From positions 97,674,151 to 97,738,150 of the forward strand of contig OV884060.1 of assembly GCA_930367215.1 (NCBI GenBank): a DNA stretch of 64,000 nt, in the 5' to 3' direction. The translations under genes were made by a program, and so were the position numbers. The stretch is from Pollenia angustigena (lineage: Eukaryota; Arthropoda; Insecta; Diptera; Polleniidae). The notes under the pieces were generated by a model, which searched no databases, had not been told where the DNA came from, and worked only from the letters and a program-made list of their open reading frames with translations. Below are positions 1 through 12,107 of the stretch, piece by piece (within the stretch, counting starts at the first letter, position 1; every line of letters begins with the position of its first letter).

Positions 1-386
1 TTTTTGTTGAAAAAAAATTAAAAATATAATTTTGATTTAAATCACATTTTAGTTGCTTTGAAACAAATTAATATATTAGAAAATAATAATTAAATAAAAA
101 TTTTAATTAAATAACAAAAACTCTTAATTGATTTTTTCGTTTAAAATAAAATAATTTAAACTTGTAGGATTGTTGTTGGGAATTGTCAAAACCTGAACTA
201 TATTTAATGAACTCAATTATCACATTGTTTGAAACGGCAAAGTTTTTTTTAATTAAAATTAAATTTTTACAATTTTTAGTAATATAAACAAATTGTTCGC
301 TTGATTCTATTAATTTGGTGGTTAGAGACAATTTTTAATTTTATAAAAAATATATAAAAATTATTAGGTAAAAAAAATATACTCAC

Positions 387-537
387 CATTAAACCCACTT
401 TCATATCGCGCACTTGCATTTTGAGTTTTTCCAATACATCATTATGCTGCAAATTTTGAATGCCGTGCAAACTACCGATGCCCATAAAATTGCCCAGGGC
501 ATTTAAAGGATGATTTGTAGCAAATTGGTGATGGTGA
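387..537 (-). CDS. Internal coding exon of an unidentified host gene (downstream exon)
   Basis: This 151-nt minus-strand exon has an acceptor (AG at 539-538, after a T-rich stretch) and a strong donor (GTGAGT at 386-381). It starts with the third base of a split glycine codon and ends on a codon border. It encodes about 50 residues: a His-rich start, HPLNALGNFMGIGSLHGIQN, then a helical stretch LEKLKMQVRDMKVGLM. It is phase-compatible with the exon at 652-815, which lies upstream on this strand. The composition (low complexity plus a short amphipathic helix) suggests a nuclear regulatory protein. An ARID3/retained-type protein crossed my mind, but I cannot confirm it from sequence alone. The rest of the gene is outside the window or in introns I could not recognise. 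Confidence 0.7.
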
Positions 538-651
538 CTGTTTAAAATGGGTAAAACATAAATTTTCAATCAATTAGCTAAAATATCTGTCCATTTTTTC
601 AGCTAGAAACTAAATAAAGATTTCTTTCTTAAACTATGTATATATACTAAC

Positions 652-815
652 CCCATAGCCATATCACTGGCATGATCGGCTCCATTCATATCCCCAACTG
701 AACACGCACCGTTACTTGTCATAGATGTGTTTAAGCGCGATCCTACTCTTGAAATGTGATCGCCTTCAACTGAATCACAGTCACGCATTTCATCATCGGA
801 ATGATCATCATGAGA
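652..815 (-). CDS. Internal coding exon of the same unidentified host gene (upstream exon)
   Basis: This 164-nt minus-strand exon follows an acceptor ending TTTCTTGCAG (817-816 is AG) and precedes the donor GTTAGT at 651-646. It begins on a codon border and ends with two bases (GG), which the next exon at 537 completes. The intron between them is 114 nt, a typical fly size. The ~54 encoded residues are acidic and Ser/Asp-rich (SHDDHSDDEMRDCDSVEGDH, later SVGDMNGADHASDMAMG). No stop interrupts the joined 105 residues. The composition fits a disordered segment of a transcription regulator. No domain is identifiable here. Confidence 0.7.
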
Positions 816-2119
816 CTGCAAGAAACAAAAAAAGTGCAATGTAATGATTGTGGTATGCGCAAACATAATATTTGTTATACACAAACAAAATAAGAAATAT
901 TAATTTGCAACATTTGTTGTAACAAGTAAAAATATTATGACCAACATTTATATCGTCTTTATTTCATTTACGACATATACTATTGTCGGAGCTAACACTC
1001 AGTTTCGATCAAAGTCATTATACGTGGCACCACAAACTCTAAACACCAATAACAATCAAATGGTGGTGGCGCACAATCGCAACAAATAGAGTCTTTCACT
1101 ATTTAAAGAATGGTCGTCGTAGGTACATGTTTTTATAAAAAAAGTCAGTTGAATTATCGACACTCGAAAAAATAAGTTTAACAAATGAAACTTCATATAT
1201 TTTAAAATAATAAAATAAATATCGTCGGCTTAGAGTGTAGACCTGCTAAATCACCTTTTTAAGTAAATTGAGATTTTAATGCCGTATGGTAGAGAAAGAT
1301 ATACCTCGTCTTCAATTTGAGTCCTGAAGTGTGTCAAATCAACAATACTTTTGGTTTTTCCCTCAAGCAGCAAATAGGAAAAATAAAAAGTTTTTTGTCT
1401 CTCCTGTAAAATTTGAAATAGATATAAAATTACACCGAAATTTTAATGATAAATATTAAGGTAGTATTTTTTTTTGCTCTTATGGACTGATCCAATCTGG
1501 TCGTTTGAAAATTACGAATACAACAACTAAAAGTGCTATATTCTTTAATTCGGGAGCACAGTTGTATATTGGCCAGGAGTAATAACGGGCCGATTTGGTT
1601 TATTTTCAATATTTTATGCTCCTATTTACGAATCTATGCAATCCATATATTCACGCCATTGCTCTGGAAAGAAAAATTAGTTATTTGTCTATAACTCGAT
1701 TATTTATTAGCCGATTTTAGAAATTTGCACTACTAGTATTCTACTAGTTTTATTTAAGGTAAAAGTACAAGACTTTAAAAAGTAAAGGTAAAAATAGTAA
1801 AGGTAGGTAAAAATTAAATGCAGTGTAGGCCGATCTGGCTGAATTTCAATAAATATATAATGATACATATATACATTAGGGGTACAACCAAAATAAGGCC
1901 CTATCACCACGCTGTAGCCGATGTTGTGCTGAAACCGAAAATTGTTTCCTTAGGTCATTTCGGAACAAAAACGTTTCGCGTCGAAGCCGATTTCTGAAAG
2001 CCCTTTAAGATTTTTTTTTTTATTTTTTCAAAATGTTGTATTTTTTAAAATTTTTTATTTTATAATTATTTAACTATTTGCATTTCTTAATGTAATTATA
2101 TGATTATAATCAAAATCAC
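816..2119. other. Non-coding stretch (probable intron or intergenic) with one repeat fragment
   Basis: No convincing coding sequence. The only recognisable content is the repeat fragment at 1,215-1,385. The rest is AT-rich and may be part of a long intron of the minus-strand gene. Confidence 0.5.
1215..1385 (+). repeat. Fragment of the same repeat family as element F interior
   Basis: Closely resembles 14,354-14,520, with shared blocks such as CCTGCTAAATC, TTTAAGTAAATTGAGATTTT and GAAGTGTGTCAAATCAACAA. The copy at 14 kb lies inside hAT-like element F, so this is probably a decayed piece of that family. No TIRs are visible here. Confidence 0.6.
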
Positions 2120-2125
2120 AATCTA

Positions 2126-3393
2126 AAAACTATCTTTGTTAAGTGAAATTAACTTAAGATTAAGAGTTCGTGTTGATTTGCATTGGGGGAAAATATCTTG
2201 TACGACTTTGATGGCGCGTTCCGCACAAATGTTGCTGCGTTGTGTTTTTGGAATTCTTGATTCATCTTTCACCCAATGTCTAAGAAAGCATTTCTGAGCA
2301 TTAGTAAAGCCCGATAATGATTTGTTTAAGGTTTCCAAGTCATTTTTATTGTAACAATGGTCTGAAAACCAAATCTTGTACCAAGGGCCACATATAAATT
2401 CCTATATATCATATAATTTGCTACGATATTTTGGAATTAGTATGTAAGCTAGAATTGCAAGAATTGCTCTAGAATTCCATCTAGCATAACTAATCGGTGG
2501 TATAGTTTTAAAGTTTAAAAATGGAATTTTATTGTGCTCCATATAGTATTTGAAAGCCTGTCCTTGTTCATATAAATATTGCATATCATCACGCCAATTA
2601 AAATTTCCAACATATAGCCGGTTCTCGTTTTGCTGATATTCGTGTTTTAATGTATTGTAATTGCTTAGCAACTCTAAAGCGAATTCATATGCATAAGTTG
2701 CATTAGCATAAATCGATTGTTTGTAACTAGTTTATCTCAAAAGCTAGTTACAAACCTGTTTATGATTTGTATGGACAAATAAGTTTCACAAACCAGTTTA
2801 TCACCATAAACAACTTATAAACTGTTAATGGTGTAGGTGTAAATGCATTATTACTGATCCAAAACTTAATTGCATTTGACGCGGAACCGTTTTTAACGAT
2901 ATTGAAAATCTAAAGATCTAGTTCTTATTGTTTTTTTATGCACCCATGTAGTGGATAGGGCCATTTCGATATTTTCAAAAATTGTAAAAAAGTTATCTCC
3001 CTAATTTCTGCAATACCAATAAATTTTACTTAGTTATTGTTTCACCAATATATCCGTAATGGGAAAATACAAATGCTAATTGACTTCTGATGTTATTTAA
3101 ATTTAATATTTCTATTACTTTTTTAATTGCACAATCATCGGTACCAACAAGCTCTTCAAACATTCTTCAATGACTCAAAGTTTTTTTAATAGAATTCTGA
3201 AGCATCTAGCCAGTCCTTATCTTAGGCGAATTAAGGGATACATTTAATTAAAAATTGTAAAAGTATTACCGTTTTGGCTTTTTATTTTCTCTGCAATGCG
3301 GTACAACCCATGTGCCAAGCAAGTAACGTGTAACAGTTTTGGATAAAATATTTTAAGCCCATTGGAATCCTTAACCATGTAAGGTGCTGCATC
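2126..3393 (-). pseudogene. Decayed DNA-transposon transposase, class uncertain
   Basis: Several minus-strand blocks read as one degraded protein in the right order. At 3,393-3,275 the block holds DAAPYMVK and [20 protein letters not shown]. At 3,200-3,030 there is a helical block ending RSQLAFVFSHYGYIGETITK. At 2,671-2,402 there is a block with IPPISYARWNSRAILAILAY. The frame then continues through GPWYKIWFSDHC into a tail with HWVKDESRIPKTQRSNICAE and RAIKVVQDIFPQCKSTRTL. Frameshifts and stops separate the blocks. This protein type recurs as repetitive transposase-like proteins in insects and other invertebrates (from memory). The [16 protein letters not shown] block is typical of their catalytic region. 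I cannot assign the superfamily with certainty. Confidence 0.65.
2719..2755. repeat. Small hairpin inside the transposase relic
   Basis: Perfect 12-bp inverted repeat GTTTGTAACTAG / CTAGTTACAAAC around a 13-nt loop. It may be the core of a small palindromic insertion in the 2,690-2,860 stretch, which separates two coding blocks of the transposase relic. Confidence 0.5.
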
Positions 3394-3429
3394 GGCTTAA
3401 AATTGAAGGATCTTTTCCGAAATCTTGTA

Positions 3430-5265
3430 TTTAAAGCAAAGCTTCAAAAAAATTTATTTATTGATTTTAAAATTTTTTTGGAGGATTTTTTTTTTGTATT
3501 TGGATTTTTTGTTTTGAAGCTGAAGGACTGACTGATGGACTTCGTTAAACTAACTCCGTTTCCCATAAGATCAATATTTGGAAATTCAACATCATGACAA
3601 GCTTATATAATAAACAAACTTATAGTAACTTATACACCCATTCTGCCTGTGTTGTGTACAAAAAATAATTCTTTGATCCCCTTGTTGAAAAATGTTTCTA
3701 GCGATCTGCTGGATATACATTTAATTTCGCTTTTAAGCGGTTCATTATATAAGCTGTGAAAAAATTGTGCAGGATAGTCCAGATGGTCAGTTTTCTTCGA
3801 GTGTAAACAAAGAAGTAGACGACAAGCGAATGTTAAGAGTAAAACGATCAATGATCAATATTTAAACGATCGATTGAACGATATGACAACAAAACGCTTT
3901 ATTGTATTTTTTTCCTTTTGCCGTAGAACCAATATTTCCTTCTTTGAGTTGCTCTTGCTACAAATTCCAACAAAGTATGTCACATGCTGGGTTAACATGA
4001 CATTTACAAATTTTGTTTGTTGTTATTTTATGTTTGCGTAGTGTTCAAGAGCAGTTTGCATTATGTACTTTTTTATGGGCCACATCTTAAGAAAATCAGA
4101 AATAAAAAGTAAAAACGTGCTTTTTGCTTAAAATCGGCCACACTTTTCGTTGTTTTTTTTTTTTTTTTTGTTGCTAAACGAAGAACGGCAATAAAAATCA
4201 GCCAATTGAAGGATAAAATTCTTTCCGCCAAAATACGTAAATTTAAGAACACGTCTTAGCAAGTGAATTTTTAAAAAGAGTTTTAGAAGAATTATTTCCT
4301 TTAAACATATCTAGACAGATTTCTTAACTGTCGTACTGGCGGTTAGTTGGTTGGTTGACGACTGAGTTGCCGGCTTGTCTAACCAACAAATCAAAATTAT
4401 TACCATGAATAATCTTAGGTAATTTTCTATAAAGTGATTTTAATTAATTAAATCTCAAGCTCATTAAAGTGGCTGAAGTACATTTCGGATTATCGGTCGG
4501 CCACTTGTAAACAAACGTTATAAATTCTATAAATGTTCCAAATTCACATAAAACAAATAAGAAAAAAAATTATTTTTTCGTAACTCACATAAAACTTAAT
4601 TTTTTTTCAATGCTGTTTACATAAAAATTTTTACTCTAAATCAAAGAAAAAAAAAAACAATAATGATCGTAAGAAATGTTCTATACGTTTTAAGGGGTTT
4701 ACAAATAATATACATAATCTTACATTCAGTAACTAAGTATGTTAAAATCATTTGCAGTACAATGAACTTTAGCAGCTTTTCTAGTTCTTTGTTTCATTCG
4801 TGCATTTATTTGTTCATTCGTGAAACGATCGAATTAATAATGATCGATTGATAATTATTATTTTCAAAAAATTAATATAATCGATTTTATTTTAGAGAAG
4901 TTGTGGAAACAAACCAGAGTTTAATTCATTTAAATATTATTGAACGGTTTCATAAATTCATTCATTCATTTAGCGATCTCCCTATAATTGGTTATATTAT
5001 GAATGAATGAAAATATGATAAATGAATTGCCAAATAATTTATTTTTTATTTTTTTATATGTTAAAAAAACACATACATATGTATGTATGTTTGTGTTATG
5101 TTTAAACAAAAGTTTACCTCCGGGTTAAGATACACGATTTTACTTGATTTGGAACCTAATTTATTAAAAAACAAACACGTTATGACCTCCAGTAAATAAT
5201 GGTAAAATTATATTATTATCCTGACAAAATTATGCATAAACTTTTTATTAAAAGTTCATTAACCA
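3430..5265. other. No gene found; AT-rich intergenic or intronic DNA
   Basis: Only short ORFs without recognisable domains. It contains poly-T/A runs and, at about 4,955-5,015, an ATTCATTC...GAATGAATG simple-sequence inverted repeat. Confidence 0.5.
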
Positions 5266-6106
5266 CACACAGAAAAAAATCAAGTTAAAAACGTCGAAAA
5301 CAAGGTTGATTTAAATTTTTTCGGTGGTGATTTTGCTTCATACAGGTTTCATGTTAATTCAACCTGATTTTACAATAACTGCGAACAACATTTTTTTCTT
5401 TTGATATAACTATAATTCATGTTAATTTAACATTGCAGTAAAGTTAGAGCAAAATGTAATTTATATTGAAACAACAATCGGAATCACGTTGAATGAAAGT
5501 TATTTCCAGTTGAAACGACGTGAATTTCATGTAGAATCAAATGGGTTTGAGTGTATTTTAACAGTGTGAAGAAGCTTCAGACAACATTTGCATTTATGTA
5601 AGAATAATTCAAAACCCTGTAACACATGTTTCACTTATTTTGTATTCTCCTTTGTAAACAGAAGCATCAGCAGAATCGCCCGATATGGTCATCATTCTAC
5701 TTTGAAAACTTGATGTACTATTTAAATAAACAATTTTAATTAAAAGATTACGGGAATTGTCTTCTTTTTATAACATATTTTAAAAGTGAAAATAAAAAAT
5801 GTACATAATTAAGTAGGTATGCATGTTAATTTAACAAGATAAACTTTTGATTTTAATACAAAACAGGTTTATATGGGTTCAATATTGAATCCAGATTTAT
5901 TTATATTTTAATATTTTTTTTTTTTTTTTTGTAACAGTGAATAATATTAAATAAACGTAATTTAAGGTTATTTTGATAATTTTTATTTAAAATTAATATG
6001 AAATAATGATAAATTTAAGTAAAGGGCATAATTTTTCTGAAATTTAACATGATTCTCAATCAACATTTTTCCATGTTAATTTTACATGGGTATTTTTTTC
6101 TGTGTG
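5266..6106. mobile_element. Non-autonomous element with CACACAGAAAAAAAT ends (AA1)
   Basis: The 841-bp segment starts CACACAGAAAAAAAT and ends with the exact reverse complement ATTTTTTTCTGTGTG. There is no coding capacity. The interior repeats one word in variants: CATGTTAATTCAACCTG at about 5,351, CATGTTAATTTAACA at about 5,418 and 5,823, and CATGTTAATTTTACATGG near the right end. Elements with the same terminus occur at 24,364-24,604 and, one end only, at 37,099. A target duplication is not clear. Confidence 0.65.
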
Positions 6107-7034
6107 CAAACAATATGGGAATTTGGTTTCATACGCCACACTATCATTGGTGCGGCGAGACAAGCCTAAGCTTGTGTGTCCATGTTAACCTTGTTATCAA
6201 GCTACAGGTCAAAATGTTAAAGATATTTATATGAAGTTTGGCACACGGGCTTGTATGAAAAATGCTTTGGACCAAGGTATAAAATGGTAAAAATCGGTCA
6301 CCGAAATAAGACAATATTGTTAATAAACCTATTAAATCTGGCCAACATTAAGGTGAAACGCATTTGAGATACAAAAAATGTAAAACACTCGTGTACACTA
6401 GAGGTCTGCTTTGAATAATTCACTTGTTTGCCTTTATTCAAAGTGCACAATATTTACTCAAATATTAAACATTCAAAAATATAAGAAAAGAGTAAACCAT
6501 ATACAAAAATAAGAGAGAATGAATTGAATAAAAAACTTGTTTACTGTAAACAGAGTTCCCAGTTTTATTTTAAGCCTTTTCCCCAATTTGTGATTTTTCA
6601 TCCCCAAAATAGCCATTTTCTTATCCCCAAATTTTCTTAAAAATAAAATACATAATATTATGTCAATGGAAAAAAATGCATACATCGATTTATTTAAATA
6701 AATTCATTTGCGTAAAATGATTAAATCTAATATTATTTATTCTTTGAGTGTCACGTATCTATGTACACATGTATAGTATGTAACAAGGGTAACGTAAAAT
6801 CGCAAAAGAAAAATAATTATGCGTCAATACATAATTATCATTTCCAAAACTAGGGAGTCCATAATCTTCTTATTCATAAGCCAATGCAATTTTGTTTTAC
6901 ATGTTGTTTGTTTAAAAAGTGCATTTAAGATTATTGAATAAATTTGACACAGCAAGCTGCATTATTTTAAGAAGAGCTCCTATTAAATCATATTGTATTC
7001 TGTTGCAAATATTGATTTTGGTTGTATTCATTAC

Positions 7035-8530
7035 CACTGTTGCCAATTTAGAGATTTTCCCGCTAAATCTAGCGTTTTTGAAATGTCAATCGCGGGAAAA
7101 AATACGTTATAGAGGTAAGCGGGAAATCTAGCGATTTTCAAAGAACTCTCAGCGGTTCATTTTCGCTACAAAAACCTTTCTCAAATTAAAAATTTACAGA
7201 TTTTTTACTTTTTCTTTTTGTTTTTCTGGCTAAAAACTTCTGGTTTATGTTCACGGTTTTAATTACTTTTATACAGGGTGTTCTTGAAATCGAAAACGCA
7301 TGAGTTTAAAACGTCGTTTTTTAATAAGATTTCTGTGATAAATGAATTTTATGACAAATATTTTACAAATATTTCTCTATTAAACAGAATTTCATAACAA
7401 AAATTATAAAAATTTGATTAAAAGTGTATTAAAAATAACTACCAAATTCTTGCATTTTGCGTTTTCGATTTCCAGAACACCCCTGATAGTTTTAGTGAAC
7501 TGAAGATTGTATGTGACATTTTTTTTCGATTTTTAGTTAGTATTTTGTTAGTCCTGTATGTAACAATTCACAACTTTAAGCACGCATTAAGGCATCTCCG
7601 TCTGTCTAGGCGTCTGTTGTCACTTTCAAACGACTCAAAAGGGAATATAAATATTGGCATCAAATTGTTTAGAATTCACCTAAGCAGTTTGGGATTGCAG
7701 TCCAGCACAATCGGTTCAGTAGGAAAAGTGCTATAAATTAAAATGTGGAACAACCACCCTAAAAACTAACATAACTAGTGGCGGAATGCACATATTGATA
7801 TAAGATTATGCACAAATTCGTTTCATATGACTAAAAATCATACTGTTAAATCGGTCCATAATTATCGATAGGAAAAAAGCTCTAGTGTGCCTGAAAACGT
7901 AACAAATAATGCTATTCTCTTGGAAAACAGAACGTCTAAAGCCCTAAAAAATAATGCTATTTTTTTAATTTTGGTTTGTCACAGTTTTATATGACTGGGA
8001 CTTACACTGTCAACTATCGTGCAGATCAATCCTTAACTTATCATAGGCCCCATATAAAGCATACTCTCGAAAAAAGCTATAGAACGCGTAGAACCGTAAA
8101 GCTTTCAATCTATGTTCTATTATAATAACATTTGGTCAGTCAAAGTTTTATAAGACTATAAATTACTTGTTCAAATTTTGTGAAGATCAGCCCATAATTT
8201 ACCATATGTCCCATATAAACCCACTTCGGAAATATTCTAACTGTAGGTGGAGGGTATCAAAGATTCGCCTAGATGAATATATAACTCTAACTTATTTTCT
8301 TTTAAGAATAAAATGACTAGGGAAGTTGGAAACCATAGTATGTAACGTAATTGAGAGTCATATACCATTAAAAAAGCAGCCTATATCTTGATTTATATAA
8401 AACTTTAAAAATTGTTTAGGTTTTAGCGGTATTTTAAAAAAAAATTCCCGCTAAATTAAATATTTAGCGGTTTCTAGCGGTTTTGACGTCCGATTTGGTG
8501 GGAAATGCTCAAAAAAAGTTGGCAACACTG
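7035..8530. mobile_element. hAT-like non-autonomous element M, nested in L
   Basis: Ends CACTGTTGCCAA (left) and, reversed, CAGTGTTGCCAA (right). The flanking target duplication TTCATTAC is exact at 7,027-7,034 and 8,531-8,538. Subterminal motifs GCGGGAAA, CCGCTAAAT and TAGCGATTTT repeat on both sides. Similar AGCGATTTT/TTAGCGG debris near 43.66, 47.08 and 51.7 kb suggests an abundant family. It encloses MITE N1. Confidence 0.85.
7274..7485. mobile_element. 212-bp MITE N1
   Basis: Inverted ends CAGGGTGTTCTTGAAATCGA and, reversed, CAGGGGTGTTCTGGAAATCG, continuing as AAAACGCA on both sides. A second copy of the family is at 40,219-40,429 with the same ends and length. It lies inside element M. 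Confidence 0.8.
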
Positions 8531-9008
8531 TTCATTACAAAAAAAGCTAGTTCAACAGAAGAAACGCTAGTTGGTACAAAATATGCTTTTTCAACAAGTT
8601 CTTGAAATAGTTTAAAACCGCAAAAAAGACTAAAATTTGTACCAACATCTTGACCAAATCGGTTATGTTATCTTCAAAAATCCCCAGCGATAAAAGTGCT
8701 TTTCCCCAAAAAATCCCCTGGGGATTTTCACGAAATTTTTATCCCCGATTACAAAAAAATCCCCAATTTGGGGATAAATCCCAAAAACTGGGAACACTGC
8801 CTGTAAATGAATTTGAGAGTCATTCATAAATAACAAAACATTGGAATGACCCGTAAAAGAGAGCAAGTTTACAAAAAATATTCGAATAATTTTTGAATTA
8901 TTGAATGTGCATACATTTATTTGAATACATTGACGTAATATGTGTGCAAGCTTGTGGCTTCTTTTATTTGTAAGAGTTAAGCTTACACATACATACGTAA
9001 TGTGAAGG

Positions 9009-9576
9009 TACCCTGTCGGACATTCAGTTAACTTTAAATTAACTGAAAGCTAACTATTTCTCAAGTTGTGGTGGTTGACACTTGTATTACTTTTATATGG
9101 TATTATCTAACTATTTTAACATTGCGATGTCCTTGGAAGTAGGCAATTGTCCGACTCTGCATTACTTGCAGTTAACTTTAAAGTTAGCTACCTAGCCGTT
9201 AACTTAAAGTTAACTTTTTGTAGCTAGCTATAAACATACTACTTTAAGTTGGTTTTTTTAAATTAACTATTTTATTAAAATTGTATTTAGTTATTTTATT
9301 TAATTTTTAAATTATAGTATAACCTGGCCATTACCGATTACCAATTTCTACTCCTTATATTGTAATAATGGCCCTAAATAATTAAATCTTTTGTGGGTCT
9401 TGGAGCCGTTTGTTTGCCAATCGACTTGGCTCTCTCTACTTAAAATTCACAGTGTTTGTATACACTTTGGTTAATGTAAATTTTGCATTGCTTAGTAGTT
9501 GGCTTTAAGTTAGTCTATACAAGCTAACTTAAAGTTGGCTTTTTTTGTAGTTAGCTACTCATTTGACGGCAGGGTA
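9009..9576. mobile_element. 568-bp MITE J with TACCCTG ends
   Basis: Left end TACCCTGTCGGACATTCA and right end (reversed) TACCCTGCCGTCAAATGA. The interior repeatedly carries TTAACTTTAAAGTTAGCT-type words in both orientations. No ORF was found. The terminal G/TACCCTG sequence is palindromic, so the exact target duplication cannot be fixed. Confidence 0.7.
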
Positions 9577-9747
9577 CAGAAATTTTATATTCAAATTATA
9601 TTTGAATATTTCACTCAATTGACTTGAGTTGACTGAATTGAATGAGTTTTTATTTGTTTTGTCTTTGGTTATTCTTTCATTTGTTTCGTTATTATTGGGT
9701 GCTCGACACATTGTACACATTTATTCTTGCAGACCTCTAGTGTACAC

Positions 9748-11020
9748 TCAGGTCTCGTTTCATGCGGATTAAAATTTTGCGATTTTTAAAATAACGATTT
9801 TTTTAATTTTTACGGTTTTAGAAATTTTAGATGTTTTTTTAATCTTTTTTAACGTTTTTAAATTAAACCAAGTTTGCATCACTGATATTATCGTTATGGT
9901 TTGTTTAAGTTTATGTTTTTTTTATATGCATAGCCGATAGCCGAGTGTTTTTAAACTAATGAAGAGCATATAATATTTGTTTTACAACGAAGGCTAATTT
10001 CGGTAAAAATAGAGTAAAAAATTAGGTGGAAGTAAGAAAAATTAAAATTTAATTTAATTTACTACAACATTGTAATAAAATACGAGTGTAAAGAAATTTG
10101 CATACCTTTAAAACTAATAGATAGATATGCAGCGTTGATAACTAATTCGATTTTGTTTTTGTTTTCAGTATAATTTTTGGCGTTGCGTTTGCGTTTTACA
10201 AATTAAGGGCCATAGAATGGAATTAAATGAGATGTTTATTTCTTATGGGAAGATGTTAACATCTTTGCAAACCGATGGTCTGTATTGAAAATGAATTAGT
10301 GTTCAGATAATGAAATTCAATTCTTGCAATTATTGTATTATTATCTTGTCTTTACTAATAAACCTACAGCCAACTTGAAGTTGGAAAGTGTGAGAACTAC
10401 AAAACAAAACAGAATTGCAGAGTACATGGAACTTAGCACCTCTCCCCAGTCTTCTCACATCATTCATCAATAAACTCAATAATTGGTGCAAAAAATTGCA
10501 AGTATGGTAGATGACTTATCGCTTTAAAGCTTTTAGTCTGTCAAGGGTTATTATTCAAATAGTGCTATGTGCAATTTTTCGAAAATGTGTGTTTTTATAG
10601 ACACGAGTTCACTTACTGAAAGGGCACATCAGTCATTTAAATACGAACAAAAATATCCCAAAAGGTTTTTTCATAAATATTGTATTGTGCTATCAAACAC
10701 ACAAGTTTTGTGTACCACATCACAATAGTGGGGAGGGTATAATGCATTTGTGCTGATGTGTGTAACAGCTTAAAATATTGGTCCTTACCCCACCTTAAAG
10801 TATACCGATCGACTCAGAATCACTTTCTGAGTCGATTTTAATGAAGTTAATAAACATAAGTCAGCTGTTAAAAACAGGGCATTCCACTTCTTGGTAACTT
10901 GTGTTTATTTCTCGACAAATAACAACGTTGGCAAATAATTTTATACATGCATCTTTTAACAAGGTGGTATTTTTTTTACAGAAGAAAACACCATTAATTA
11001 GCATTCCGTTTGCAATTGCT
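9748..11020. other. No gene found
   Basis: AT-rich DNA with only random-looking ORFs. The block from about 10,780 (CCGATCGACTCAGAATC) leads into the dispersed repeat that follows. Confidence 0.4.
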
Positions 11021-11029
11021 ACAATATTG

Positions 11030-11795
11030 ATCAAAGGCCCTATAATATGTATATATTCTGGGTCATTATGAGTAGCTTAGTTGATTTAACGATGTCCGTC
11101 TGAACGAATGGGGGTTCCGCATACCCGAGAAATGCTGGTTACTAGGTTGTTATATATTAATGTCACATATGGCACTTCCCATACAAAAACATTATAAATT
11201 TCTGTATATCAGTAGAACGATAAATAGCTTAAGTTTCCAAATTAGTGACACACATCTCGGTTATTAATACACAACATCCGACAAAATGTGGGCGGGATAA
11301 AAGATGGGCGTGGCACAAAATAGATTTATTTATATCTAAAGATCGTTGCTAATATAAGTTTCCGTTCTTATCGTACCATGTTGAAGGGAATATACGATCC
11401 GCAATAGCCGAATATAGCATAAGTTAGTCATTCCGTAATTACATATTGATCTTAGACCCCATAAAGTATACATATATATTCTGGGTCCTACTGAGGAGTG
11501 AAGCTGATTTAACGATTTCCTTCTTTCCGTGTGTCCGTTTAAATAGGATTTCCGAAGACCCCAGATGTGTTAGGGACTTGGTTGCTACATATATATTTAT
11601 GTGTTTATCTGGAGAACGGAAAGAGCCAAAATTTCCAAATAAGGTACAAGCAACTTGGTCATCAATACACAACATCCAACAAAATGTGGGCGGGAATGGA
11701 GAAGTGAGCGTGGTACAAAATAGATTTATGTATATCTAAATAGCGGTTTTTATATAAATTTCTGTTTTATTGTATCATGGGGAAGCGCATACAAG
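11030..11795 (+). repeat. Two tandem copies of a dispersed fly repeat (V1)
   Basis: Blocks in the same order occur at 11,030-11,400 and again at 11,450-11,790: ATATTCTGGGTC, TTGATTTAACGAT, AATACACAACATCC, CAAAATGTGGGCGGGA and ACAAAATAGATTTAT. The period is about 415 bp. Two further copies are at 45,840-46,460. No coding capacity; the class is unknown to me. Confidence 0.7.
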
Positions 11796-12009
11796 ATCCA
11801 GCACCAGCGATGAAAATACTAGAGAAATTGATTTAAGATTTTTAAAGTGCGGAGATATGACCACTGTACATCGATTTCTTGCAAAAAGTGAAAATTTAAA
11901 AATTATGACTTGACTCTCTTTAGAGGAACCAGTGCGATATAAGTTTTATACCCTTCACCGAAGGTAAAAGGGTATTAATAAGTTTGTCGTTCCGTTTTTA
12001 TTCTCTACA

Positions 12010-12107
12010 ATCAGGGCTGGGAAGTATTTGAAAAGCATGTATTTGAAATACGTATTAAAAAACATATACATACGTATGTTGTATTTGTATTTTAAATACA
12101 TGTCCAG
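12010..12107. repeat. AT-rich minisatellite, left part
   Basis: Units of about 30 bp with the core TATTTTGTATTTTAAATACAT. The array continues at 14,086 and again at 19,255 after several insertions. The last 8 bases (ATGTCCAG) are the target duplication of element C. Confidence 0.75.

Larger units (their letters stand above)
6551..8799. mobile_element. hAT-like non-autonomous element L, nested in K
   Basis: Ends CAGAGTTCCCAGTTTT and, reversed, CAGTGTTCCCAGTTTT. It is flanked by ACTGTAAA at 6,543 and CCTGTAAA at 8,800, an 8-bp target duplication with one mismatch. The subterminal DNA on both sides is rich in ATCCCCAAA. CAGNG-type ends plus an 8-bp duplication indicate hAT. Most of its length is element M. 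Confidence 0.75.
6391..9747. mobile_element. Composite TIR element K (holds L, M, N1 and J)
   Basis: A 19-bp perfect inverted repeat, GTGTACACTAGAGGTCTGC, lies at 6,391 and, reversed, ends at 9,747. The subterminal DNA on both sides is rich in ATTCAAA/TTTGAAT motifs. Removing L (6,551-8,799) and J (9,009-9,576) leaves about 0.5 kb, so K itself was probably a small MITE. No ORF was found. The flanking target duplication is not resolved, so the class is unknown. Confidence 0.65.
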
